Positions 1-7,357 of a stretch of 19,582 nucleotides of DNA are shown one piece after another (position 1 is the stretch's first letter; each line of letters opens with the position of its first letter). The DNA is taken from NCBI GenBank assembly GCA_046313675.1, contig JBKBXU010000042.1, positions 1 through 19,582 of the forward strand. The letters run 5' to 3'. The position numbers and the translations under genes were made by a program. The DNA comes from JBKBXU01 sp046313675. GTDB taxonomy: Bacteria > Bacteroidota > Bacteroidia > Cytophagales > Cytophagaceae. Under the pieces are notes generated by a model. That model made no database searches, was not told the origin of the DNA, and was given only the letters and a program-made list of their open reading frames with translations.

Positions 1-40
1 GTGAGCTTTTGAACAGGTTTTATGAATTATGCTCAAGTGG

Positions 41-68
41 AAAGCCAGGCTTAGGTCTGGCTTTTTTT
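41..68 (+). terminator. Rho-independent terminator of a gene left of the window
   Basis: An 8-bp perfect stem (AAAGCCAG pairing with CTGGCTTT) with a short loop runs straight into seven Ts on the + strand. The T tract exists only in the + direction, so it should end a rightward transcript whose gene lies to the left of base 1. No complete gene for it is visible in the first 40 bases. Confidence 0.8.
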
Positions 69-102
69 GTTAATGGGCTGTTCTGGGTATCAACTTATTT
101 TT

Positions 103-219
103 TTAAATTTCTATCTTGTATGGTTCAATGTTTTCTACAAAACATTCCCATTCATGATCAGATCTTGTGATTAAGATAATGGAAGTTTTTGATCCATAAA
201 TCTCATAATCAGTTTCTGC
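103..219 (-). pseudogene. Coding-like gene tail, 38 codons, no start
   Basis: Read on the minus strand, this open stretch ends at TAA (103-105) and is bounded upstream by TAA at 220-222. Its residues look protein-like (it includes ILITRSDHEWECFVENIEPY) but there is no ATG in frame. A neighbouring frame just upstream also looks coding-like, so a frameshifted relic is possible. It lies downstream of the DinB-fold gene on the same strand. I do not recognise the family. Confidence 0.3.
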
Positions 220-291
220 TTATCAACAATTCCTTTTCATTTTATAATGAAAAAAACGTTCTCCCTGTTAGCTACTAAGGTATTTTTTCTT

Positions 292-819
292 CTAGTTATT
301 TAAATATCTTTCTTTTATAATATTTAAATGATGTTTAGTGTGTCCTATAGAAATAAAACCTAAAGCTCTTGCTGAAATTTTATGCCCAATTCCATTTCCT
401 AAAAATGCAGATTGTTCGTCAGTACAATTCTCGAACAATATTCTAAATCCTTTTCTTACAATTTTAAATTCTTCAAGCATACTCTGAATATCCCTATTTG
501 CAACATTTACGTTTTTTGCATAAAAATCTTCGTCCATTCCATACAATGGTGTTTTATCATCCTTTCTTAAACACACAATAGCCCTATAAGAAAACCCTCT
601 TTCTGTATCAATAACATGCATCAAAACCTCTTTTATTGTCCATTTTCCGTCTGCATATTTATAATTTAATTGCTCCTTGTTTATTGAGTTTAACAATTCA
701 ACCGTTTCATTTGTGATATTATCAAATTGTGCAAAAAAATCTTCTTCACCTACAAGGTCAATATATTTTTGGTAAACCGGGTTGTATTCTATTTTTTCAG
801 GAAATTTCATAGATAGCAT
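292..819 (-). CDS. DinB-fold (DinB/YfiT-like) metal-binding protein
   Basis: A 175-aa soluble protein of the DinB/YfiT-like four-helix-bundle superfamily. These proteins bind a divalent metal through three histidines; some are thiol-dependent transferases or hydrolases, but most have no known substrate. The motifs seen are W60-T61-I62 with KEVLMHVIDTER (His68) in the second helix and a late GHTKHH segment (His160, His164), the expected triad spacing. The length is usual for the family. The start is ATG at 819; a second ATG at 810 (MKF) is equally plausible. The gene begins 13 bp after the stop of the upstream hydrolase on the same strand, so the two are probably co-transcribed. No specific substrate can be inferred. 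Confidence 0.85.
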   Translation of the reverse strand: MLSMKFPEKIEYNPVYQKYIDLVGEEDFFAQFDNITNETVELLNSINKEQLNYKYADGKWTIKEVLMHVIDTERGFSYRAIVCLRKDDKTPLYGMDEDFYAKNVNVANRDIQSMLEEFKIVRKGFRILFENCTDEQSAFLGNGIGHKISARALGFISIGHTKHHLNIIKERYLNN

Positions 820-832
820 ATATGTGTAGATT

Positions 833-1708
833 TTAGCTGTTGTTTTTCTTTTCTGTCAAAAAGTCGAGTATTACCTTGGATACTATTTCAGGTTCTTCTT
901 CTTGAGGAAAATGTCCACTTTTATCAAGCCTGACTACCTTTGAGTTTGTAAACCCTGAAATAAATTTATCCAAATAATGTGGTTTAATAACGGGGTCTTT
1001 TAGACCCCAAATAAACAGGGTTGGTTTAGTTGAAATAGTCTGTCTTTTATTCCAAAGATCTTCAAACCAATCCTGGTCGTTCAGCAATGACCTGGCAAAT
1101 GCCAGCGTTCCATTTCGTTGTCTCTTATTCTTAAATGGCTTGGTAAATTGTCTTTTTATATGATTTGGAAGTTTATGGTCACCAAAAGATCTGGGCAATA
1201 TAAATCTGGGTGAAAAATTTAAATATCTATACAGGAATGGAAGCAAGGGGCTTTTCAATATTTTACTCATTTTTACAAAGTCAGGGTCGTCTTTACTACT
1301 CCACAGCCACGAGTTGAGAATAACTAAATTCTTTATTTTTTCAGGGTGTTCGATGGCGTAACTCAATCCAATAGGCCCTCCAAAGTCGTGAACCACCAGG
1401 GTAATATTCTCCAATTGCTTTTCAAGTATAAACTTCTCAAGCGTCTTGTTGTGATTTTGTGTTGAGTAATCATAAACCTCAGGTTTATCAGAAAGCCCAA
1501 AACCAATATGATCAAAAGCTACGCAACGGAAATTTATTTTTAAGTTCTTAATAATGTTACGAAAGTCAAAACTCCATGAAGGTGTTCCGTGAACAAATAA
1601 TACTGTTTCACCTTGCCCTTCATCAATATATTGAAGCTTGTGACCGTTTATGTCAAAATAATTTTCCTTAAATGGATATTCCGATTTGTCAAGCCATTGT
1701 TTATCCAT
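833..1708 (-). CDS. Alpha/beta hydrolase, haloalkane-dehalogenase-like
   Basis: A 291-aa cytoplasmic alpha/beta hydrolase. The oxyanion-hole region HGTPSW is at 40-45, the nucleophile elbow VHDFGG puts Asp108 where haloalkane dehalogenases and epoxide hydrolases have their nucleophilic Asp, an acid is likely at Asp238 (GLKDP), and His266 lies in GHFPQEE. An Asp nucleophile separates it from esterases, which use Ser. The Trp that normally follows the nucleophile in haloalkane dehalogenases and helps hold the halide is Phe109 here, so dehalogenase activity is uncertain; Asn131 and Trp136 could contribute to binding. It is the first gene of a two-gene unit with the DinB-fold gene. The start is the ATG at 1708. 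No clear promoter was found. Confidence 0.85.
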   Translation of the reverse strand: MDKQWLDKSEYPFKENYFDINGHKLQYIDEGQGETVLFVHGTPSWSFDFRNIIKNLKINFRCVAFDHIGFGLSDKPEVYDYSTQNHNKTLEKFILEKQLENITLVVHDFGGPIGLSYAIEHPEKIKNLVILNSWLWSSKDDPDFVKMSKILKSPLLPFLYRYLNFSPRFILPRSFGDHKLPNHIKRQFTKPFKNKRQRNGTLAFARSLLNDQDWFEDLWNKRQTISTKPTLFIWGLKDPVIKPHYLDKFISGFTNSKVVRLDKSGHFPQEEEPEIVSKVILDFLTEKKNNS

Positions 1709-2026
1709 ATATATTTGTTCTTGGTTTTAGATTCTGTCAAACTCTGTGTTGCCGATACTCATTTTTTTATAGTTCGCACGGCAGGAAAACTGGAATTAAC
1801 AAGCTGGTTACCCAAAAATGGCAATAAAAAATTTCTGGTTCATTCGTTTCAAGTCCATAAAAGTGTCTACCGGTTTTACCTTAAAAAAGTTTGATTTAAA
1901 CCCTTAAAACCTCGTTTACGCAAACTTATATATGCTGCCTGATAAAAAAAAATTGGGGGCATTTATTTCAATTCGCTCGGCTGATTTAAAGCTGGTTTTC
2001 ATTTAACTTATTAGTGTTAATCACCT
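1709..2026. other. Intergenic stretch with a coding-like + strand tail
   Basis: No complete gene is supported. On the + strand, bases 1709-1894 form an open frame ending in TGA at 1892-1894 that looks protein-like (for example SWLPKNGNKKFLVHSFQVHK). In frame it extends back into the hydrolase gene on the other strand, so its own start is missing. It may be the 3' relic of a lost gene. The rest, up to 2026, shows a run of nine As at 1945 but no terminator stem that I trust. Confidence 0.3.
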
Positions 2027-3475
2027 TCAATATCCCGTTTTCATTTTCAATGTTATATTACCAATATTGTAGGTGTACACAGAGGCAGGTAAAAATGTAA
2101 ACTGCAATAATTCCAATTTCTTTACTCCCTGCTGGTCAATGGAAGTTACCAGAGCTTTTTCAAAACCATTAGCCTTGCAAAATTGAGCTAAACTTTTTAA
2201 CTCCTTTGGTTTTTCATAATATCGATTGCTCCATTTTATCTCTACACCCCAAACTGGTTTGAATTTTTTATCATCAACTAAAACCAAATCCACTTCGCCT
2301 TCCTTTCTGCCTTCTTTCCAGCGAGCATAGGTTAAATCGAGTTTTTCACGGTGCATCCATTGCGAAAGCACAGCAGTTTCTACCATATTGCCCATTTCAC
2401 TATCGGTTTCTGAGATGGGTGAAAATAAGGCGGTACGCAATGAAGGATTGGTGAGATATACTTTAAAGCTGGTAACTCTTTTCAGCCTCTTAGCATTGAC
2501 ATCAACCCTGTTTAAGACTTTAATGAGAAAGGCCGCCTCCAGATATTCTAAATATTTTTTCAAGGTGTCTTTTTGTATTCCGCTTTCTTTCGACATCGTT
2601 TCGTAAGAAAATTCATTGCCTGTATTGTACGCTATATAGGTAAAAAAACGGTTTAATTCCTGTACATCTTTAATCCCATACAAGCTGGGCAAATCCCTTA
2701 GCAGCACCTTATCTACAATGTCATTTTTTACATATCGTCCCATATCACTTTGAATTTTTTCCGACAACACCACTTCCGGGTAACCTCCGAAATTCAAATA
2801 ATGAACAAACTCTTTGTTCAATGCTTTTACATCATGGGTCAGGCAATATGGAATAGATTTATCTCCATATTCTATCGTAGCATTGTGAATGAGGTGATTC
2901 AGTTTTTTTAAATAAATATACTCCTGAAAAGTGAGCGGTGGCAACATAAAATCGGTAAAACGCCCGGCACCACTTTCGGTACTGTGCCATTTTAAAGCAG
3001 CAGCCGCAGAACCCGACACAATAAATTTGGTGTCCGGGTAAGAATCTACCAATACTTTCAGGTGACGTTCCCAATCTTTGAGATACTGTATTTCGTCAAA
3101 AAACACAAAACATCCATTCAGATGGGAAAGATTGAGCGATTTTTTGCACAGTGATAAAATATCTTCTAAGCTCAAATGCACATATATAGGGTTGTCAATA
3201 CCTATAAAAAATATTTGCTGAGGATTGATATCTTCTTCCAGCAACTGATGAATGCTGTGAAACAACATTACGGTTTTACCAACACGCCTTGGCCCCATTA
3301 ATACCAATGCCCTACGGACATTTTTTTCTTTTACAAATGGATAAAACAAATCGAAATACAAACGCTTTGACATTGTTCGGTATGCCTCCGGTATTTGCTT
3401 ACTCACCCACCAAGGGTTCTCGTAGCGCAAGCGTTCGACTATTTTTTCTGTTGGAATAAGATTTAATCTACTCAT
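2027..3475 (-). CDS. AAA ATPase with C-terminal DUF4143 nuclease-fold domain
   Basis: A 482-aa protein of the AAA_14/DUF4143 group, common and often multicopy in Bacteroidota and archaea. Walker A is GPRRVGKT at 61-68, Walker B is CFVFFDEIQYL around 122-132, and a sensor-like SGSAAA is at 154-159. A winged-helix-like middle (about 265-345) leads into the C-terminal domain, where EVD (394-396) and EIK (412-414) resemble the catalytic pattern of PD-(D/E)XK nucleases. The family's physiological role is not established; it is not a restriction component by itself. The length is typical and the frame intact. The start is ATG at 3475, close behind a TATATTTG -7 element. It stands alone, with gaps of more than 300 bp on both sides. 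Confidence 0.9.
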   Translation of the reverse strand: MSRLNLIPTEKIVERLRYENPWWVSKQIPEAYRTMSKRLYFDLFYPFVKEKNVRRALVLMGPRRVGKTVMLFHSIHQLLEEDINPQQIFFIGIDNPIYVHLSLEDILSLCKKSLNLSHLNGCFVFFDEIQYLKDWERHLKVLVDSYPDTKFIVSGSAAAALKWHSTESGAGRFTDFMLPPLTFQEYIYLKKLNHLIHNATIEYGDKSIPYCLTHDVKALNKEFVHYLNFGGYPEVVLSEKIQSDMGRYVKNDIVDKVLLRDLPSLYGIKDVQELNRFFTYIAYNTGNEFSYETMSKESGIQKDTLKKYLEYLEAAFLIKVLNRVDVNAKRLKRVTSFKVYLTNPSLRTALFSPISETDSEMGNMVETAVLSQWMHREKLDLTYARWKEGRKEGEVDLVLVDDKKFKPVWGVEIKWSNRYYEKPKELKSLAQFCKANGFEKALVTSIDQQGVKKLELLQFTFLPASVYTYNIGNITLKMKTGY

Positions 3476-3907
3476 AAATATACTTATTACAACAAATATA
3501 ATATATTTAAGCAGATTTAAATCTATTTATTAAAACACACTTAGGCTTTTACTATTTTTTATCACGAATTTTCACTTATTTTATCCTATAAACCTGGTTA
3601 TGCAATGGATTCGTTATGAGGAGCAAAAATATTGCATGTTCCAGGTTAAATTAACTATTTATGAAACTCATAGTATTTACTCTTATTATTTGGGAGAATT
3701 GACAAAAAAGGATAGTGTAAAAGTTATGGAAGAGCGGGCGAAGAAAGAGTATGAGGAATTTTTGGAGTAGGTCAGAGGTCAAAAGTTGGGTGGGCTTCAG
3801 AACACCTTATTAAATCTGTTACTACGGAAGATTCGTACTCACAATGTATATCATTTGAGCCATATCAATACTGGCACCATTGCGGCATTAGGATGTTCAA
3901 TAAAGCC
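3476..3907. other. Intergenic stretch with a 56-codon + strand ORF
   Basis: Most of this gap has no recognisable feature. On the + strand 3600-3770 is an ATG-to-TAG frame of 56 codons with a plausible composition and a charged helical end (VMEERAKKEYEEFLE). I see no ribosome binding site, promoter or family, and it may be a relic of a larger gene. Downstream, 3770-3900 has no frame I can support. Confidence 0.3.
3493..3500 (-). promoter_or_regulatory. Putative -7 element for the AAA ATPase gene
   Basis: The minus strand reads TATATTTG, matching the Bacteroidota -7 consensus TAnnTTTG, 17 bp before the ATG at 3475. At the expected spacing upstream there is only ATTT rather than TTTG, so the -33 box is weak. 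The leader would be very short. Confidence 0.4.
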
Positions 3908-4936
3908 TTAACGGCTAATGGCGTTAATACTTTCAACCTCTTCCAGAATGGTTTTTTTGAATTTTTCCGGTTGTTCAATAAGCAGGCCGTGTGCACAATT
4001 CTTAAACTCGATAAATTTTTTGTACGGGGAATTAATAAAATAATAATATTCTTTTGCTACAACTAAAGGAACCTGATAATCTCCTGTCCCGTGAATGAAA
4101 ACAATGGGCACGTTTAGGGTATTTACTTCCTCAAAAAGATCAAGGGTCATTATTTCATCATGTAAATGATCAAGTGAAAACTTTTCACTTTTTAGGTATT
4201 TAAGTTTTTCCCGAAAATTGTAAACAGGCGTTGTTATAACAATTTTAACAAGTTTTTTGTAACCTTTTGGATCTTGGTAAAAAGCCGCACCTCCATAATA
4301 ATTTACCCATTTGATTTTAATGAATACCTGCTTAAGTGAATACCTGTTTTCTTCTGATGGCCACCCTATTTCGTTTAGTTGACGAAGAGCTTTTCTGTTG
4401 TTTTCATATTGAGATTGATTTATTAACCATTGGTAGGTAACTTGTTCTTCTTTCAAGGTATTGGATATTTGAGCTAAAGCAAAATATCCAAGATAGTCAT
4501 GTGGATATTTCTTTATTGATTTTATCCCAATCAATGTTCCCCATGAATGGCCCATAAGGTAGATTTTCTGGAAATTAAATTTTTTCTTTATGTGTTGGGT
4601 TACTGCATGGCAATCTTCAACAAATTGATCAATGGTCATCGTACTGTCAGGAATCTTTTTGTTGTAGGATTTTCCGGCACCTCGTTGCTCCCAACAAACG
4701 ACAATAAAGTCTTCTTTTAAATTCTGATTATATTTTACTAAAAATGGTGTTTCTGGGGTACCTGGTCCTCCATGCAGAAACAATATAACTTGCTTGCTTG
4801 TGTCATCGCCAATATAATAAATCCACTGCTGATGCCCATTGATCATAACAAATTCTGGTTTTATATTTTGGGCACATGAAGGATTTAAGGACATAAAAGA
4901 TAAGAATAATGCCGCAAAAGCAGTTTTTAGTTCCAT
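3908..4936 (-). CDS. Secreted alpha/beta hydrolase, proline-iminopeptidase-like
   Basis: A 342-aa alpha/beta hydrolase with the HGGPG oxyanion motif (55-59) and GHSWGT elbow (Ser131), with Asp286 and His316 completing the triad. This HGGPG/GHSWG combination is typical of the proline iminopeptidase (S33) group, which also contains many esterases. Residues 1-23 form a signal peptide (hydrophobic core AFAALFLSFMSL, then SCA before Gln23), so export to the periplasm is likely; the Cys before the cut could also suggest a lipoprotein, but the box is poor. I chose the ATG at 4936 rather than the longer frame opening at 4993, because only this start exposes the signal peptide. It overlaps the end of the CPBP gene by 10 bp and so is translationally coupled to it. 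The substrate is unknown. Confidence 0.85.
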   Translation of the reverse strand: MELKTAFAALFLSFMSLNPSCAQNIKPEFVMINGHQQWIYYIGDDTSKQVILFLHGGPGTPETPFLVKYNQNLKEDFIVVCWEQRGAGKSYNKKIPDSTMTIDQFVEDCHAVTQHIKKKFNFQKIYLMGHSWGTLIGIKSIKKYPHDYLGYFALAQISNTLKEEQVTYQWLINQSQYENNRKALRQLNEIGWPSEENRYSLKQVFIKIKWVNYYGGAAFYQDPKGYKKLVKIVITTPVYNFREKLKYLKSEKFSLDHLHDEIMTLDLFEEVNTLNVPIVFIHGTGDYQVPLVVAKEYYYFINSPYKKFIEFKNCAHGLLIEQPEKFKKTILEEVESINAISR

Positions 4937-5646
4937 ACTTTTGGTATTGTTAGTACTGAGTCTCCAATTAGATTTAATAATAGGTGAGCCCATAGGGCAA
5001 TGTACATATTACCAGTTTTCCAACTAAAATAAATCATAGGGAAAACAGCTATTACCCTAACTATAAATAGCCAGGGAGTCCAAAAATGATATAAAGCAAA
5101 CAGGACAGTACTTAAAATAGGTGCCCAGATCCCCAGATAACGAATTTTTGGCAACAGAAAGCCTCTGAAATAAACCTCTTCTGCAATTGGCGCAAGGATT
5201 GAGGTCAATACCAGCGTCAATATCCAGGCAATCCTTATTGTTTTCTTAGAGTGAGTGGCTTCTTCCGGGATCAATTGGATATTTGTTAGCCATTCTGGAA
5301 GGAAAAAGAATACTTTTTTTAGTAATAAATCAGAGAAAAATTGCCCCACCAAAATAAAAACCAATACCGCCCAGATCAATCCAGTACTTATGTATATTAA
5401 ATATTCTTTAAGGGTTAAATGAGCCTGATTTCCAATGCTTTCTTTTCCCAACCAAATCAAAGTGCCAATTAAAAGTGGGAGTAATACAAAAAAGGTTTCT
5501 ATGTGGTAAGCAAAAACCAAAGGCTTGCCATTCTGTTTTAAAAAACTTGCTGACACAAAAAATACAGCACCTGCTATTAAACCCGGTAAAAGGTGTAAAA
5601 TAATGGAAGTTGTAATTGAATGTTCTTTTAAAAGTAAATCTTTCAT
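4927..5646 (-). CDS. CPBP family intramembrane glutamic protease
   Basis: A 239-aa polytopic membrane protein of the CPBP/Abi family (relatives of Rce1 and of bacteriocin self-immunity proteins). The three conserved motifs are present: EEVYFRG (Glu156, Glu157, Arg161), FALYH (Phe183 to His187) and HLLLNLIGD (His221, Asn225). Hydrophobic segments lie at about 12-34, 46-66, 86-106, 139-160, 172-190, 193-208 and 213-232. It should be an intact inner-membrane protease; substrates of most family members are unknown. The start is ATG at 5646. Its last codons overlap the ATG of the secreted hydrolase, so the two form a leftward operon, divergent from the AraC-type regulator 268 bp away. Confidence 0.9.
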   Translation of the reverse strand: MKDLLLKEHSITTSIILHLLPGLIAGAVFFVSASFLKQNGKPLVFAYHIETFFVLLPLLIGTLIWLGKESIGNQAHLTLKEYLIYISTGLIWAVLVFILVGQFFSDLLLKKVFFFLPEWLTNIQLIPEEATHSKKTIRIAWILTLVLTSILAPIAEEVYFRGFLLPKIRYLGIWAPILSTVLFALYHFWTPWLFIVRVIAVFPMIYFSWKTGNMYIALWAHLLLNLIGDSVLTIPKVWN

Positions 5647-5914
5647 AAATCAAGAAGTAAACTGGTCAAGCAAAAAACTATAAATAAAAGGTATAGTCGT
5701 ATTGTTTGGTAATCTGTCCAATAAGTTTGACTTTAAATACATACTTTTGAAAAATGGCTTCATAGATAAAAGTATAATTTGTCTATAAGCGGCCAATACA
5801 TATTTATAAGTGCAATATCAAGTTTGGTTTTCGGATCTCATTGTAAAAAACTGTCATTTTTGTAGAAGCATTTTTTTCTAAAGGAGATTCCGTAAATTTG
5901 AGCAAAGGATCAAA

Positions 5915-6730
5915 ATGCAATTTTTAGAAACACATCCTTCGGATCACTTATCACATTTTGTCAAGTCTTTTTGGCGAATGTCCTGTGATTTGCCAAACCA
6001 TAAAGAAATTATAACAAGAGACATTCCCAATGGTGATTTCCATGTGCTTTTTAATCTTGGTACTGCATTTAAAAATCGAAGAGATAATAAAGATTTTTTA
6101 TACCAAAATGGCATCGTCAAGGGGCAGCAGTCTCAATACCTGAAAATTGTTCAATCAAACGGGTGTGACATGGTAGGCATATCATTTCATCCCTGGGGGT
6201 TGTATCCGTTCACTAAAATCCCTTCTAAAGAATTCTATAAGCAAATTGTAAATGTTAACGATGTTTTTGAACCTGCTTTAGAAGAAAAGCTTTTGGGGCT
6301 ACAGTTCCATGAACAAGTAAGTTTATTAAAAAGCTATCTTATGAAAAAATTAGACAATTACAAAAGTAAATCTTACTTGGTGGAATTACTAGCTTCTGAC
6401 ATTATTGCGAATAAGGGGCAGGTGAAAATTGCTAATTATTTACAAAAATATAATATTAGTCAAAAGCATTTGACTCGTTGCTTTCATGAGCTGGTTGGCT
6501 TGTCTCCAAAAAAATTGGCCGGCTTATGCAGGGTAAATGCTGTAATTGATTCCATTAAGGTGCCAAATGATACGATTGATTGGATTGATGTTGTAGTGAA
6601 AGAGAATTATTACGACCATTCACATATGATTAAAGATTTTAAAAAAGTGGTGGGCTTAACTCCTGAAAATTTCATTAAAGCGGGCGATTCAATTTATCAA
6701 AGGTTTTATAGCCACTTGAAAATATTCTAA
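5915..6730 (+). CDS. AraC-family transcriptional regulator
   Basis: A 271-aa regulator. Residues about 1-150 form the N-terminal sensor type found in AraC proteins that open with a short HPSDHLSHFVKSFW-like helix and carry a conserved SFHPWG (90-95). The C-terminal half holds the DNA-binding domain: a first helix-turn-helix around 168-197 (IANYLQKYNISQKHLTRCF) and a second around 225-255 ending in VGLTPENF, the usual family signature. The ATG at 5915 follows AAAGGATCAA, a weak Shine-Dalgarno-like sequence. It is the only rightward gene between 1 kb and 14 kb, divergent from the CPBP/hydrolase operon, which makes that operon the natural first guess for its target. The ligand is unknown. Confidence 0.9.
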   Translation: MQFLETHPSDHLSHFVKSFWRMSCDLPNHKEIITRDIPNGDFHVLFNLGTAFKNRRDNKDFLYQNGIVKGQQSQYLKIVQSNGCDMVGISFHPWGLYPFTKIPSKEFYKQIVNVNDVFEPALEEKLLGLQFHEQVSLLKSYLMKKLDNYKSKSYLVELLASDIIANKGQVKIANYLQKYNISQKHLTRCFHELVGLSPKKLAGLCRVNAVIDSIKVPNDTIDWIDVVVKENYYDHSHMIKDFKKVVGLTPENFIKAGDSIYQRFYSHLKIF

Positions 6731-6816
6731 TACATCCTTTTAATGGAGTGCCATACAGCCTGACCTACAAGCCGAAACTTCCCAATGAAATACACATTAT
6801 TCCTGCTGTGTACGCT

Positions 6817-6852
6817 GAAATCCTGTAAATCCTCTCATCTTGAAAATCCTGG
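6817..6852. repeat. Degenerate 9-bp tandem repeat (AAATCCT units)
   Basis: AAATCCT occurs at 6818-6824 and 6827-6833, nine bases apart, and again at 6844-6850, with a degenerate unit between. It lies in the gap after the AraC gene. Its function is unknown; similar short AATCCTG runs are familiar in Bacteroidota intergenic DNA, from memory rather than from a search. Confidence 0.45.
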
Positions 6853-6890
6853 TTCAGACAATTGAAAGCGCCAAGCCGATAGGATTTTCA
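6841..6890. repeat. Inverted repeat, 10-bp perfect arms, 30-nt spacer
   Basis: TGAAAATCCT (6841-6850) and AGGATTTTCA (6881-6890) are exact reverse complements. The left arm is also the last unit of the 9-bp tandem repeat. No T tract follows on either strand, so an ordinary intrinsic terminator is not supported. Confidence 0.55.
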
Positions 6891-6902
6891 TTGATTATTG
6901 TT

Positions 6903-6931
6903 GGCACGATGCGATGTGCGCCAGCGGAGGG
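6903..6931. repeat. Left copy of a cassette-like flanking element
   Basis: This element begins GGCAC, continues with ATGCG and ends AGCGGAGGG; a related copy lies at 7307-7334 with the same block order. It also contains a small stem (GCAC with GTGC). It sits 14 bp beyond the 3' end of the small membrane-protein gene. Confidence 0.4.
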
Positions 6932-6944
6932 TTAAACTATAGGT

Positions 6945-7319
6945 CTAGAAAACTAAAAAACATGAATAAGCTAAAACTATGAATAAACTTGACAAAAGCG
7001 CATAAATTCTGATATTTTTAATTAAAGCATTATTAAAATCATTGTCTGTTTTGTTAACCGGAAAAGCAATTGGAATAGCAATTTTTAATAAATCAAGATA
7101 GTTTTCATGCAATTCTTGTGGTGACAAATTCCAATAGATGGTAAAAGAATCGTGAGAATTAAAAATTCCTTTAGTCCTTTTTATAAAATTCAAATAAAGT
7201 TCCTGTTTTTTAAACCAGAAATGGCCTCCTAATAAAAGCAATATCAATCCTATTATAGTCATATATTTAAGTTTGTCCTTATACCGGTTTTTTATTAAAC
7301 TTCCTGGGCACATGCGCAT
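6945..7319 (-). CDS. Small two-TM membrane protein, unknown function
   Basis: I do not recognise this protein of up to 124 aa. From the internal ATG at 7262 it begins MTIIGLILLLLGGHFWF, a clean membrane anchor, followed by a polar, basic-to-neutral middle of about 60 residues (with NLSPQELHENYLDLLKIAI) and a second hydrophobic segment at the C-terminus (YALLSSLFIVLAYSCFLVF). Earlier ATGs at 7319 and 7313 overlap the right flanking element, so 7262 may be the true start (105 aa). The gene is markedly AT-rich and stands alone between two related GC-richer elements, which suggests a transferred unit. Confidence 0.5.
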   Translation of the reverse strand: MRMCPGSLIKNRYKDKLKYMTIIGLILLLLGGHFWFKKQELYLNFIKRTKGIFNSHDSFTIYWNLSPQELHENYLDLLKIAIPIAFPVNKTDNDFNNALIKNIRIYALLSSLFIVLAYSCFLVF

Positions 7320-7334
7320 CACTGATAGCGAGGG
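7307..7334. repeat. Right copy of a cassette-like flanking element
   Basis: The blocks GGCAC, ATGCG, AT, AGCG and AGGG appear in the same order and at nearly the same spacing as in 6903-6931. Its first six bases GGCACA are also inverted as TGTGCC at 7342-7347, giving a stem-loop between two leftward genes. Confidence 0.4.
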
Positions 7335-7357
7335 CCTAGTCTGTGCCGTAGGAATAA

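Noticed and set aside
2027..3475. AAA/DUF4143 ATPase as part of a defence system
   Set aside because: The family has no established defence role, the gene stands alone, and no effector or modification gene is adjacent.
3908..3929. TTAACG/CGTTAA inverted repeat at the end of the secreted hydrolase gene as a terminator
   Set aside because: The stem is only six AT-rich pairs, lies inside the coding sequence and has no T tract.
5647..5914. Specific promoter boxes in the CPBP/AraC divergent region
   Set aside because: Candidates such as TAAATTTG at 5893-5900 lie too close to the AraC ATG and have no -33 partner at 19 bases.
6931..6937. GTTAAAC as an integron attC core site
   Set aside because: It fits GTTRRRY, but no RYYYAAC partner at the proper distance and no L-box pairing were found; no integrase is in the window.
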